Notes under the pieces: generated by a model
The model's database searches: none
Told to the model about the DNA's origin: nothing
The model's input: only the letters and a program-made list of their open reading frames with translations
Shown: piece by piece, positions 54,447-63,987 of the stretch
How positions within the stretch are numbered: position 1 is the stretch's first letter
Layout: each line of letters begins with the position of its first letter
Origin: Hyphomicrobium denitrificans 1NES1
GTDB lineage: Bacteria > Pseudomonadota > Alphaproteobacteria > Rhizobiales > Hyphomicrobiaceae
Assembly: GCF_000230975.2 (NCBI RefSeq)
Contig: NC_021172.1
Location: 2,480,001-2,544,000 of the forward strand
Length of the DNA: 64,000 bases
Reading direction: 5' to 3'
Made by a program: the position numbers and the translations under genes

Positions 54447-55229
54447 ATGCCCGAATTGATTATCAACGGTCCTGGCGGTCGCCTGGAGGCCCGTTATCAC
54501 CACGAAGCCAACAGCGACAGCCCGATTGCGCTGATCCTTCATCCTCACCCGCAACTCGGCGGGACGATGAACAATCAGGTCGTCTACACACTCTATCATA
54601 CGTTCGCGGCGCGCGGCTTTTCGGTCCTGCGCTTCAACTTCCGCGGCGTGGGACGGAGCCAGGGCGTATGGGACAGCGGTCCCGGCGAGCTTGCGGATGC
54701 CGCATCCGCGCTCGACTGGCTGCAGCTCGTGAAGCCCGATGCCAAGACCTGCTGGATCGCCGGCGTTTCGTTCGGCACATGGATCGCCATGCAGCTTCTC
54801 ATGCGGCGGCCGGAGATCGACGGCTTCATCTGCGTCGCACCGCTCGCAAACCTTTATGATTTCAACTTCCTCGCCCCCTGTCCATCATCGGGCCTCCTGG
54901 TCAATGGCGAACTCGACAGAGTCGTCCCGACCTCAGCGGTTGCGGAAATGTCGGTTAAGACGAAGGTCCAGCGCGGCATCAAGATGACGCACGAGGTCGT
55001 GCCGGGCGCCAACCATTTCTTCGAGAACAAGACGGAAGAATTGGGCGAGGTCGTCGGCAAGTATCTCGATGAGCGCATGATCCAGTTCGAGCAGGATCGA
55101 GAACGCAACAAAGAGCGCGAACGGGAGCGGGAGCGCGAACGTCAGCGCCAGCGCGAGCTTGAGCGGATGGAAGCCCAGAGCGCACCCGCAGCCAGCACGG
55201 GTGGCGACGACGAAGGCGACGACGAATAA
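54447..55229 (+). CDS. Alpha/beta hydrolase with charged C-terminal tail
   Basis: The 260-residue protein has the COG2945-type alpha/beta hydrolase fold: LILHPHPQLGGTMNN near the start (oxyanion region), LRFNFRGVGRSQG, the nucleophile elbow GVSFGT, the acid in NGELDRVVP and the final His in PGANHFFENK. It lacks a signal peptide. The last 50 residues are an almost unbroken run of Glu and Arg followed by an acidic end, likely a long single helix. The substrate is unknown. It is divergent from the suf operon and shares its spacer. Confidence 0.86.
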   Translation: MPELIINGPGGRLEARYHHEANSDSPIALILHPHPQLGGTMNNQVVYTLYHTFAARGFSVLRFNFRGVGRSQGVWDSGPGELADAASALDWLQLVKPDAKTCWIAGVSFGTWIAMQLLMRRPEIDGFICVAPLANLYDFNFLAPCPSSGLLVNGELDRVVPTSAVAEMSVKTKVQRGIKMTHEVVPGANHFFENKTEELGEVVGKYLDERMIQFEQDRERNKERERERERERQRQRELERMEAQSAPAASTGGDDEGDDE

Positions 55230-55248
55230 ACGGCGCTATTCGAGCAGG

Positions 55249-56373
55249 TCAATGCAGCTTGCGTCCCGGCGACGGATCGGCACGCAGGCCGCCCGTCATC
55301 GGTACGGGCACGCCCGTCGTTCCAGGAAATGTAATCGGCAGACCCATGACCGAGCGCACTGCAAGATAAGCCCAAGCTTCTGCTTCAAGGCTATCACCGT
55401 TCATGCCTGCCGCCTCGGCGGGTATGACGGCGTGTTGAACGCGCTCGGCAAGGAGTCGCATGATCGTGCGATTTCGCCGCCCGCCGCCCGCAACGATCCA
55501 TAGCTCCGGCTCTTCCGGCATGTGCTCGCGCGATCTCGCGATCGTCTGCGCTGTAAATGCGGCAAGCGTCGCCGCGCCGTCGTCCGTCGACAGCCTGTCA
55601 ATTGCATCCGTCGCGAAGGCGTTGCGATCCAGGGATTTCGGCGGGGGATTTGCAAAGTAGGGATGGCTTAATAGATCGCGGACGATGTCTTCATCGGCGT
55701 TGCCGCGCGCGGCCGCCGCGCCGTCTTCATCGCGCGAGAGTTTCGCGCGCCGCATCATCCAATCGTCGAGCAATGCATTGCCGGGGCCGGTATCGAACGC
55801 AATCAGCGCGCCGTCTCGGCCGATCCACGTCACGTTTGCGACGCCGCCGATATTGACGATCGCGAGCGGCCGCGCCGGAAGCTTCGCCGCCAGCGCCCGG
55901 TGATAGGCTGGGACGAGAGGCGCGCCCTGCCCTCCGGCTGCGACATCGGCCGCGCGCAAATCGTAAATGACCGGACAACGGGTCGCATCCGCCAGCAGCG
56001 CGCCGAGCCCGAGCTGGACGGTCAGACCATTTTCTGGCCGATGCAGGACCGTCTGGCCATGAAAGCCGATCAGATCGAGGGAGGTGCTATCCATACCGGC
56101 GTGTTTCAGGAACTCCGCGACGGCTGCCGCATGAAGCTCCGTCAGAACCTGCTCAGCCCGCACCAGCGCGGGCGGACGCTCATGGCGCGAAGCGAGATTT
56201 CCGGCTTCGGCAATCGCCTTTGCGACGAGTTCCCGCATCCCGTCATCATAGGGAAACGTCTGCGCCGGACCACGTTTCACGATGGTTTCGCCGTCCGTTT
56301 CGAGATAGGCGACGTCGATGCCATCGAGCGAAGTCCCGCTCATCAAGCCGATGGCCCGCATCACCTTGCTCAT
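55249..56373 (-). CDS. anmK: Anhydro-N-acetylmuramic acid kinase
   Basis: AnmK opens and phosphorylates 1,6-anhydroMurNAc from recycled peptidoglycan to MurNAc-6-P. The 374-residue protein has the sugar-kinase motifs AIGLMSGTSLDGIDVAY and FDTGPGNALLDDWM, and WIVAGGGRRN. ATG 56373 follows GGAAGG at good spacing; ATG 56391 is possible. It is divergent from tyrS. Confidence 0.94.
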   Translation of the reverse strand: MSKVMRAIGLMSGTSLDGIDVAYLETDGETIVKRGPAQTFPYDDGMRELVAKAIAEAGNLASRHERPPALVRAEQVLTELHAAAVAEFLKHAGMDSTSLDLIGFHGQTVLHRPENGLTVQLGLGALLADATRCPVIYDLRAADVAAGGQGAPLVPAYHRALAAKLPARPLAIVNIGGVANVTWIGRDGALIAFDTGPGNALLDDWMMRRAKLSRDEDGAAAARGNADEDIVRDLLSHPYFANPPPKSLDRNAFATDAIDRLSTDDGAATLAAFTAQTIARSREHMPEEPELWIVAGGGRRNRTIMRLLAERVQHAVIPAEAAGMNGDSLEAEAWAYLAVRSVMGLPITFPGTTGVPVPMTGGLRADPSPGRKLH

Positions 56374-56448
56374 GACCACCTTCCGGTGCATGTTGCCGCC
56401 GCCTTGCCCCTGAGCCAGGCGCGATCCGAACGAAAGCCCTGAGTTGCA

Positions 56449-57705
56449 ATGCCGACACTGAAGTCCGAATTCCTGCAGATTATGACCGAGCGCGGTTTCG
56501 TCCACCAGTGCTCAGACCCCGATGGGCTCGACAAGCTTGCGTCCGAAGGGCGCGTCGTCGCCTATGCAGGCTACGACTGCACAGCGCCGTCGCTACACGT
56601 CGGACACCTGATTTCGATCATGATGCTGTCCTGGCTGCAAAAGGCGGGCGGCAAACCGATCGCGCTGATGGGCGGCGGCACGACCCGCGTCGGCGATCCT
56701 TCCGGCAAGGACGAGACGCGCCAAATCCGATCGATCGCGGAGATCGACGCCAACAAGGACAGCATCAAGCGCGTCTTTTCGAACTTCCTGACGTTCGGAG
56801 ACGGCAAATCCGACGCGCTTATGGTCGACAACGCTGAATGGCTCGCGCCACTCAACTACATCGAATTCCTGCGCGACGTCGGACGGCATTTCTCCGTCAA
56901 TCGCATGCTGACGATGGACAGCGCGAAACTCCGTCTCGACCGCGAGCAGGAGCTGTCGTTCATCGAGTTCAACTACATGCTGCTGCAGGCCTACGATTTC
57001 GTCGAACTCAACCGCCGCTACGGCTGCAACCTGCAGATGGGCGGCTCGGATCAGTGGGGTAACATCGTCACCGGCATCGACCTCGGCCGGCGCATGGGCG
57101 TCAAGGAGCAACTCTTTGCTCTGACGTGCCCGCTGCTGACGACGTCGTCGGGTGCCAAGATGGGCAAGACCGCGTCGGGTGCCGTATGGCTCAACGAGGC
57201 ACAGCTTTCGGCCTACGACTACTGGCAGTTCTGGCGCAATACGGAAGACGCCGACGTCTCCCGTTTCCTGAAGCTTTTCACAATGCTGCCGCTCGACGAG
57301 ATCGCGAAACTTTCGAACCTCGGCGGAGCGGAGATCAACGAAGCGAAGAAGACGCTCGCGACGGAAGCGACCGCCCTCGTGCATGGCCGCGACAAGGCGG
57401 AAGCGGCTGCGGAGACGGCGCGCAAGACGTTCGAGCAGGGCGCACTTGCGACTGACCTGCCGACAATCGAAATTCCCATTACAGAATTCAATTCCGGCCT
57501 CGGTGTGCTGACTGCATTCGTCAAGGCCGGCCTCGTTGCCTCGAACAGCGAGGCGCGCCGGCAAATCCAAGGCGGCGGACTCAAGGTAAACGACGAGCCC
57601 GTGACGTCCGATAAGGCCGTCCTAAAAGCGGCGGATGCGGTTTCGAACGGCGTCATCAAGCTTTCGCTCGGCAAGAAGAAGCACGTTCTTCTGAGACCGG
57701 TCTGA
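56449..57705 (+). CDS. tyrS: Tyrosyl-tRNA synthetase
   Basis: TyrRS charges tRNA-Tyr. The 418-residue class I synthetase has the HIGH-like motif in SLHVGHL, the tyrosine pocket [20 protein letters not shown], the KMSKS-like KMGKT, and a C-terminal S4 RNA-binding domain (about residues 350-418). It is the usual TyrRS-A size. ATG 56449 overlaps the divergent upstream region of anmK. Confidence 0.97.
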   Translation: MPTLKSEFLQIMTERGFVHQCSDPDGLDKLASEGRVVAYAGYDCTAPSLHVGHLISIMMLSWLQKAGGKPIALMGGGTTRVGDPSGKDETRQIRSIAEIDANKDSIKRVFSNFLTFGDGKSDALMVDNAEWLAPLNYIEFLRDVGRHFSVNRMLTMDSAKLRLDREQELSFIEFNYMLLQAYDFVELNRRYGCNLQMGGSDQWGNIVTGIDLGRRMGVKEQLFALTCPLLTTSSGAKMGKTASGAVWLNEAQLSAYDYWQFWRNTEDADVSRFLKLFTMLPLDEIAKLSNLGGAEINEAKKTLATEATALVHGRDKAEAAAETARKTFEQGALATDLPTIEIPITEFNSGLGVLTAFVKAGLVASNSEARRQIQGGGLKVNDEPVTSDKAVLKAADAVSNGVIKLSLGKKKHVLLRPV

Positions 57706-57730
57706 TTCAACGAGAGCGCGGTCCGAGCGC

Positions 57731-60700
57731 TTATTGAGAGGGCTGGGTGGTCGTCGATGACCAGCCGTCGACGGCGCCAGCCTGGGCTTCGACCGGCTTT
57801 TTCGGTTTCGGTTTAGGTTTAGCCTTGACGTTCGCCGTCGCCTTGGATTTGGCGTTCTGGCCGGTTGTGGGCCTATCGGGCGCCGTTTCACGCACGCGCG
57901 CGGCCGTTGAGGCCTGCGATGGGCGGTCGTCGCCGCGGATCTGGACCTTCGGATCGGATGCCGTCATCTGGAACATCTCGCGGAAGATTCCGGGCGCGAC
58001 GAGCGACAACGGATTGACGATCACCTGGGGGTTCGACGTCGGTCCCTGGACCGCGAACGTGATGCCAAAGATACCTTCGCCTTGCGTGCCGGAGATAATC
58101 TGGCCGAGCAATGGGATGCCGCCGAGCGCCCCGTTCAGGCCCTGCAAGGGAATGTAGGTGCCACCGAAATTGACGCGCTTCGTTTTGAAATCGACTTTGC
58201 CGCGCAGGTTGGCGCCGAGCAGCGGCCCTTTCAGATAGGCTTCCTCAAGCACGAACTGTCCGTAGCCGACGGAAAACGGCGCCCGCATCCCGTCGAACTC
58301 GAAAACTTCGCGCGTGACATTCCGGCGACCTTCGATTGCCGGCCGTCCCTGATCGGCGCTGCTGACGACCTCGCTGACAATCGGGTCGCCCAGGATCTTG
58401 AAATCCTCGACCCAAAGAATGCCGGTTTTCTCCGCCGGTCCCGTGCCGTCGAGATTGACTTCAAGGCGCATGCGCCCGCCTTGCATATTGGGATAGAAAT
58501 TGACGAGCTTCATCACCTGACCGGCATCAGGAGAATCGACGAGCAGTCGGCGCGTGCCAGAGCTTTTGTCGACCTCGGCGGCGAGCGGAGCGCCGCCGTC
58601 AAGCGTGCCTTTGACATTCAGTGCCGTCAGATTGCCACCTCGCGTCTCGATCTGCATTTTCACGTTGCGTAGAGAGACGTCGTAGCCCCCGATGACATTG
58701 TCGATTTGTGCATTGACGCGCCCCCCCTTGGCGGCGCCCGGAAGATCGGCTTTGCGCTCAGGCCCATTGCCGATATTAAACATGGAGCGGAAGAAATTAC
58801 GGCCGTCGAAGTTCTTTCCCGAAGCATCGATGGACCACATGTCGTCCTTGCCGCGCGATCCCTTGATGTCGAGATTCGATACGACATTGAGCATCAGGTT
58901 CGGGAATTCGAATTGCTTGATCTTATTGTCGGGCCCGAAGACGATCTTGCCTTCGGCGGCGATATCATCGCTTGTGATCTTGAAGTTCTGCAGTTCGGTA
59001 TCATGGTTCGGATTGCTCGCGATGTCGGCATCGACCGTCGCGGTGTGTCCCGCTGCTTTGTGCCACTGCAGATGATCGAGCGCCATGTCGGCGTTGGTCA
59101 GGTCGGCATGAAGCTTGATCGCCAACGGGCCGTTTGCGACCGGCTCCAGCGAGACTTCGATCGGCACGACGCCTTGCACTATATCGTTGATATCAAGACC
59201 GAGCTGCGTGCGATCGGCATCATCGAGTTTAGCCATAATCTTGATGGGTGGTTGCTGTCCGGCGCCTGGGCCCAGAAGGCGTTGGCCGGCGATCTTCGCC
59301 GGAACTCCATTGACGAGCAGATCGCCCTTGGCGTCGAGCGCGGTGTCGCTGAGATCGAGATTGAGCGTGAAGCCCTGGACATCGAATCTGCCGGCAACTT
59401 TACCAAAGCGTCCGTCCGTAATTCGCGCCTTGCCGGTAACCGCAATGTCGTCACCCGTAACATTGGGAACAAAGGGTACCTTGATATCGAACTGCGCATT
59501 GACCTTGCCCTCGCCGGCCTTGGGAAGCTGCGGGGCGTCGCGCAAGTTGCGGATCGGCAATGCCTGAACCGCCTCTATGAACGGACCGAGATCACCAGAC
59601 GCCGACAAGCTAATTTCGCCGTCAGGGCGCGGCGCCATCACGTTGTTCGTCCGGACGCTGATGTCCTTCAGAGCGAGCCGTTGGCCGTCCGCGAGCGTCG
59701 TTTCGGCTCTCGGCATGGCGATCTCGATGGCATTGTCCGTCAGCTTGACCGATGTTTCCGGCGCTTCTACTTCGGGCATGCCCGGCAACGGATGAAACAC
59801 GAGGTTCTTCGCCTCGAAACTGGCTGTCACGTGCTCGAGATCAGTCAATACGGTTCCCGCTTCGACACCGCCGACGTTGCCGTTTGTGAAACTCAGCGTT
59901 CCGCCCTGGAAGTCGACGGCGGAAAGGTTTTTGCCCACCCACTCGCGGGTGCCGGTTGCCAAGGCTCGGGGCCACAATGCCTTCAGTGTTTTCAGCGGCA
60001 TCGGTGACACAGAAAATTCGGCAGACATGCTTTGCCCTTGCGGGCCCGCTTGCGTCGTCGCCTTCACGGTTGCGACACCGCCGCCGCCTGCGAGGCGAAA
60101 CTCGTCAATGTCGACCTGGCCGCGGCGTGGAATAATGGAACCGTGCGCTGTCCAACTGTCGATCGTCACCGGAGGAACGTCGAATTCGGGGGCTTCGAAC
60201 ACACCCTTTTTGCCATCGAGCGCGAAGCGCCATTGCGGCGGCTCATTCGCCTTCGCAACATCCATCATCGCACCCGAGAACATGATCGTTCCGTCAGCCC
60301 ATTTGACCGGACTCGGCTGCAGATCCCAACGCCGCTTTTTGCCGTCGTAGTCGAGCTTGAAGAGTCCTGCCGTTACGTCCATGGGCTGCACGAGATACGG
60401 CAGCCGTGCGCGCCCCTTTCCGAATTCAAGTGACAGGTCGCCGTTCTCGATATCGCCTGACCTCGTCAGCACGACGGTTGCATCGGCTGCGACAGGAAAT
60501 TCGAACATTCCGAGAAGCGCCAGCGGCGGCGCAGCAGCAGCGAGCGTCGATGGTACGAGATCACGGACCGTCGCCTTGACCTCCAGTTTGTCGGCCGCCT
60601 CCCTCTCATCCGTCAGGAACGAGAAAGCCCACGGACCCTGCTTCGATGCGACGAGCGCGCGGCCCGAAATCACGCTCCGCTTTCTTTGGTGGTTGAAATC

Positions 60701-61552
60701 AACGCTGGCTTCGTCGATGCGCCAAGAGCTACGCTGACCTTCGTAATCGACGACGACGGTCGCGTTCGACAAGCCGAACTCGGTTAGATAGGAGGTCGCG
60801 TCGAGCCGCTGGCGTGCGCGATAGGACGAATCGCTCAACATCCTGGCCAGATTGATCTGGTGGCCGGTCCGCACCGTCCGCACGGCAACTGTTGTGTTCG
60901 GCGCGACTGTATTGTCCTGCGACGGCGCCGTCGCAGGGGTTCCTTGGTTGGGTGCGCGGGCGGGCACCGGATGCGGTATCGCGCGTTCGAATACGAATCC
61001 GGCGTCCTCCGAATACGCGAGCGCAATGATCGGATCGATCAATTCGATCCGCCGCGGAACGATGCGACCCCGCATGAGTGCCGCAAGCGAGATGTTGACG
61101 GCGGCAAGGGGCGAAGAGAGAACCACGTCGCCGCCCTTTTCGAGCACGCTGACGTCGCGCAGGCGGAATTCCAACTCACCGGATGTGCCCAGTCTCAGCT
61201 CCGCGCCGTCGATCTTAACGGAGCTCGTCGTCAATTCCGCATTGATACCGCGCTCGATCGGGGCAACGACAAAATCAAAACCGATCGGACCGTGTCGGAG
61301 CCGAACGTAAAGGACGCCGATGCCGATGGCCGTTAGCAGCACCAGCGGCGTCACGACGTAGAACATCATACGACAGCCGTGGAAAAACCGCCGCAGGCCG
61401 CGCGTCATAGCAGCCTCGTCCGGCTCAGCCTCAGGTGATACCGCGACAACGCGCTCCGGCAGAGTCGTCGTACCGGACCAGTTCATATGATGCGCAGTCT
61501 GATCGGCGTCGCGCCCATCGACAGGACGCCCGCCAGTTACGGATTTCGCCAA
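57731..61552 (-). CDS. Large AsmA-like / YhdP-type envelope protein (DUF3971)
   Basis: The 1273-residue protein has a cytoplasmic start of about 60 residues, one membrane helix (about 62-85, FYVVTPLVLLTAIGIGVLYV) and a very long beta-rich periplasmic part with the DUF3971 and AsmA_2 patterns. Near the end it has the conserved ANLRGKVDFKTKRVNFGGTY stretch, followed by a Lys/Pro-rich tail. YhdP and TamB relatives form groove-like bridges that move phospholipids between membranes. TTG 61552 has GAGGAG upstream; ATG 61486 is the alternative. It appears monocistronic. Confidence 0.87.
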   Translation of the reverse strand: MAKSVTGGRPVDGRDADQTAHHMNWSGTTTLPERVVAVSPEAEPDEAAMTRGLRRFFHGCRMMFYVVTPLVLLTAIGIGVLYVRLRHGPIGFDFVVAPIERGINAELTTSSVKIDGAELRLGTSGELEFRLRDVSVLEKGGDVVLSSPLAAVNISLAALMRGRIVPRRIELIDPIIALAYSEDAGFVFERAIPHPVPARAPNQGTPATAPSQDNTVAPNTTVAVRTVRTGHQINLARMLSDSSYRARQRLDATSYLTEFGLSNATVVVDYEGQRSSWRIDEASVDFNHQRKRSVISGRALVASKQGPWAFSFLTDEREAADKLEVKATVRDLVPSTLAAAAPPLALLGMFEFPVAADATVVLTRSGDIENGDLSLEFGKGRARLPYLVQPMDVTAGLFKLDYDGKKRRWDLQPSPVKWADGTIMFSGAMMDVAKANEPPQWRFALDGKKGVFEAPEFDVPPVTIDSWTAHGSIIPRRGQVDIDEFRLAGGGGVATVKATTQAGPQGQSMSAEFSVSPMPLKTLKALWPRALATGTREWVGKNLSAVDFQGGTLSFTNGNVGGVEAGTVLTDLEHVTASFEAKNLVFHPLPGMPEVEAPETSVKLTDNAIEIAMPRAETTLADGQRLALKDISVRTNNVMAPRPDGEISLSASGDLGPFIEAVQALPIRNLRDAPQLPKAGEGKVNAQFDIKVPFVPNVTGDDIAVTGKARITDGRFGKVAGRFDVQGFTLNLDLSDTALDAKGDLLVNGVPAKIAGQRLLGPGAGQQPPIKIMAKLDDADRTQLGLDINDIVQGVVPIEVSLEPVANGPLAIKLHADLTNADMALDHLQWHKAAGHTATVDADIASNPNHDTELQNFKITSDDIAAEGKIVFGPDNKIKQFEFPNLMLNVVSNLDIKGSRGKDDMWSIDASGKNFDGRNFFRSMFNIGNGPERKADLPGAAKGGRVNAQIDNVIGGYDVSLRNVKMQIETRGGNLTALNVKGTLDGGAPLAAEVDKSSGTRRLLVDSPDAGQVMKLVNFYPNMQGGRMRLEVNLDGTGPAEKTGILWVEDFKILGDPIVSEVVSSADQGRPAIEGRRNVTREVFEFDGMRAPFSVGYGQFVLEEAYLKGPLLGANLRGKVDFKTKRVNFGGTYIPLQGLNGALGGIPLLGQIISGTQGEGIFGITFAVQGPTSNPQVIVNPLSLVAPGIFREMFQMTASDPKVQIRGDDRPSQASTAARVRETAPDRPTTGQNAKSKATANVKAKPKPKPKKPVEAQAGAVDGWSSTTTQPSQ

Positions 61553-61717
61553 CGCCGCTCCTCAAACCCCCGCGGACGGCAACAACAACCGACTGATCCG
61601 TGCCTACACCGGCAAACGGCAGAACTCGTTACCAGGGAAGGTATAAAACTACTGGTCTCTGTTCGTACATGATGGCACGTACAGGGGTAAAAGCGACAAA
61701 AGAAAGGCACTTTCAAG

Positions 61718-62185
61718 ATGCTCCAAGACGGTGAAATCGCACCAGACTTTTCGCTGCATGACGACGCCGGTTCAGTCGTCCGGCTCTCGAAATTGAAGGG
61801 TCGCGTCGTGGTCGTTTATTTCTACCCGAAGGACGACACGTCGGGGTGCACGCAAGAAGCCAAGGATTTCTCGTGTCTGGCGCAAGAATTTGCCCAAGCG
61901 GGCGCCGAAGTCATCGGCATTTCTCCCGACAGCGCGGCAAGTCACAAGAAGTTCAAAGACAAGTACGACCTGCCGCTGCGATTACTTGCGGACGACAGCA
62001 AGGAAGCTGCCAACGCCTATGGCGTGTGGGTCGAAAAGAGCATGTATGGCCGCAAATACATGGGCGTCGAGCGCTCGACATTTTTGATCGATTCCAAGGG
62101 CAAGCTCACCAAAAGCTGGCGCAAGGTGAAAATCCCCGGCCACGCCGAGGAGGTTCTCGCTGCGCTCAAGGCGTTAGGCAATTGA
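61718..62185 (+). CDS. bcp: Thioredoxin-dependent thiol peroxidase (Bcp/PrxQ)
   Basis: The 155-residue peroxiredoxin has the Bcp pattern with FYPKDDTSGCTQEAKDF, where Cys44 is the peroxidatic residue; a second Cys (53) lies nine residues later and may resolve it. It reduces hydrogen and lipid peroxides with thioredoxin. The YLGVERSTFLID-like segment reads YMGVERSTFLID. It is divergent from the AsmA-like gene. Confidence 0.95.
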   Translation: MLQDGEIAPDFSLHDDAGSVVRLSKLKGRVVVVYFYPKDDTSGCTQEAKDFSCLAQEFAQAGAEVIGISPDSAASHKKFKDKYDLPLRLLADDSKEAANAYGVWVEKSMYGRKYMGVERSTFLIDSKGKLTKSWRKVKIPGHAEEVLAALKALGN

Positions 62186-62392
62186 ACAAAAATTCTTCAA
62201 GGGGCGCGCGTTCGTTGATCTTCCGCCACACTGTGCTGCCAAGATTGTAGTGCCCGCCTATAAATCTGGGGATTGCCGGTGCATTTGTTATGTCTCCCGG
62301 CTGAACCGGGACGACTAAGGTGCTAACCGAATCAGATGCACTCGCTTGACGGGTGCGCATGTTGCTTAGGTTGTGTCAGGGGAAGATTTCCG

Positions 62393-62911
62393 ATGTTGCC
62401 GAACTTTCGCCGCTCAGAAACGGATTCGCCGAAGCTGCAAACGGTGGCTTCCGCCTCAGACATACGCTCAACCCCTTCGTTTCAGCCGCGCCCGTTCCTG
62501 TCGGTACCGCAAGCCGACTCAGCCAAGTCCATTTCGGTCATCGGCGCCGATCTGACGATCGCCGGCAATCTGATCTGCAAAGGCGAAGTGCAGGTCGACG
62601 GCGTCGTCGAAGGCGATATCGAAGGTAGTCATGTCGTCGTCAGCGAAGGTGCGACCGTGACGGGCGGCATCTCTGCAGACGAAGTCGTCATTCGCGGTCA
62701 TGTCGTCGGATCTGTCCACAGCAAGCGCGTGATGCTGCAGACGACGAGCGAGGTCGAAGGCGATATCTTCCATCAGTCTTTATCGATCGAACAGGGCGCG
62801 ATGTTCGAGGGCAAGTCGCGGCGCGTCAGCGAAGACCCGAGGACGCTTCTGAAAAAGTCGGAACCGATCGGGTTCATGGTGCCACCTCGGCTTCCAGAAC
62901 TGACCAACTGA
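62393..62911 (+). CDS. Bactofilin (polymer-forming cytoskeletal protein)
   Basis: The 172-residue protein has a flexible N-terminus of about 45 residues and a bactofilin beta-helix domain: SVIGADLTIAGNLICKGEVQ, DGVVEGDIEGSHVVVSEG and the repeating V-x-G-x-I units to about residue 145. Bactofilins polymerise without nucleotide and help place cell-wall enzymes, as in stalk formation in Caulobacter. In a budding, prosthecate genus a role in hypha shape is plausible but inferred. ATG 62393 has AGGGGAAG upstream. Confidence 0.93.
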   Translation: MLPNFRRSETDSPKLQTVASASDIRSTPSFQPRPFLSVPQADSAKSISVIGADLTIAGNLICKGEVQVDGVVEGDIEGSHVVVSEGATVTGGISADEVVIRGHVVGSVHSKRVMLQTTSEVEGDIFHQSLSIEQGAMFEGKSRRVSEDPRTLLKKSEPIGFMVPPRLPELTN

Positions 62912-62983
62912 GCATAATTTCATTTCCTAGGCGTCGTGCAACTTGCCGGCCGTCCGTTTGAAGAAACTGACGGCCGGATGCTT

Positions 62984-63523
62984 TCAACCGAAGGCTCGCA
63001 CCAGACATACGAGCGTGTCAGCGGGTCCGCCACGAGCAATTTCCCGAAAGCCGTTACGATTGTAAAAGCGGACGTTAGCAGAGGTCGCGCCGGTGACGAC
63101 GTGGACGCCCGCGGCTTCGGCGTGCCGCGCATCGGCTATAAACGCATCGATCAGGCGACCGCCGATTCCCAAGCCTCGATACAGAGGCGCCATGTTGACA
63201 TGCAGATGCGCAGGATAAAGTTTGTTCACATCGCGAAACGCGGCGATGCCCCCGGCTTCGGCAGATCGGTTCGATGCCGGCCCATCAACCGAGCCGACGA
63301 GATAGCCCACCACGTTACCCTTAGGCGTTACGGCCAGGTACGCAAACTGCGGATCGTCGCGGAGATAGCGCCCGAGCCAGCGCTCGCGAAAAGCTAGCCG
63401 CGCCGCTTCGTTCTCGAACGATTTCGTGTTGCTCGCTTCGAAAAAGATCGCGTCGATATCATCGTCAAGCCGAACTGTCCGTTCGACATCGAGATAGCGA
63501 CGGATGGCAACACGAGCGAGCAT
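62984..63523 (-). CDS. GNAT-family N-acetyltransferase
   Basis: The 179-residue protein has the GNAT acetyl-CoA fold, with the motif-A type loop LYRGLGIGGRLIDAFI, the AHLHVNMAPL strand and a late VRFYNRNGFREIARG. The acceptor is unknown; the layout is like stand-alone acetyltransferases with a broad range. It is convergent with the bactofilin gene. Confidence 0.88.
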   Translation of the reverse strand: MLARVAIRRYLDVERTVRLDDDIDAIFFEASNTKSFENEAARLAFRERWLGRYLRDDPQFAYLAVTPKGNVVGYLVGSVDGPASNRSAEAGGIAAFRDVNKLYPAHLHVNMAPLYRGLGIGGRLIDAFIADARHAEAAGVHVVTGATSANVRFYNRNGFREIARGGPADTLVCLVRAFG

Positions 63524-63573
63524 CGCGTCCGCATATCATGGCACGAGCATCTTCGCGATCCCGTGCTTCGCGG

Positions 63574-63987
63574 TTACTCGATCGTGTAACCGGCCATCGC
63601 AAGCTGCCGCCGGAACGCAGGCGGCAAGTCGGCAGGAATCGCGGCTCGCGCCGGCGATGGCGTGCCTGCGATTTTGTCCATCGGTTTATTGTCGATCGCC
63701 GCTGGGTTTGGGCCGCCATAGTTACGGCTGTAGGGTTCGGATGGATCGTCGGGCATCTGGCGAATGTTGGCGGCTGGCGGCGCTTGCGAAGGCAAGCCGT
63801 CATCTTCGATTTCGACGCCGCCCGAGACTGGACGGGCATAGGCGACGGTGGCCGGAGCGCCCGCATTGTAGGTGTTATTATCCGTGGCGCATCCGGCCTC
63901 GCCTAAAGCTGCCGCTGCAACAAGCAGCGGCACGATCGCCGCACGAGCGACTCTAGCCGGCGACCGGCTCGCAGCAAACGCACACAT
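63574..63987 (-). CDS. Small lipoprotein, function unknown
   Basis: The 137-residue protein has a hydrophobic N-terminal segment (AAIVPLLVAAAALG) and the lipobox GEAGC (Cys33). The mature part is Pro-rich with a short conserved-looking end (LPPAFRRQLAMAGYTIE), and no domain was recognised. ATG 63987 lies 13 bases from the window edge, so a start further upstream cannot be excluded. It should be an envelope lipoprotein. Confidence 0.65.
   Translation of the reverse strand: MCAFAASRSPARVARAAIVPLLVAAAALGEAGCATDNNTYNAGAPATVAYARPVSGGVEIEDDGLPSQAPPAANIRQMPDDPSEPYSRNYGGPNPAAIDNKPMDKIAGTPSPARAAIPADLPPAFRRQLAMAGYTIE

Noticed and set aside
58706..60007. 433-residue frame antisense to the AsmA-like gene
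   Set aside because: High GC makes long antisense frames common; the opposite strand has a clear family match.
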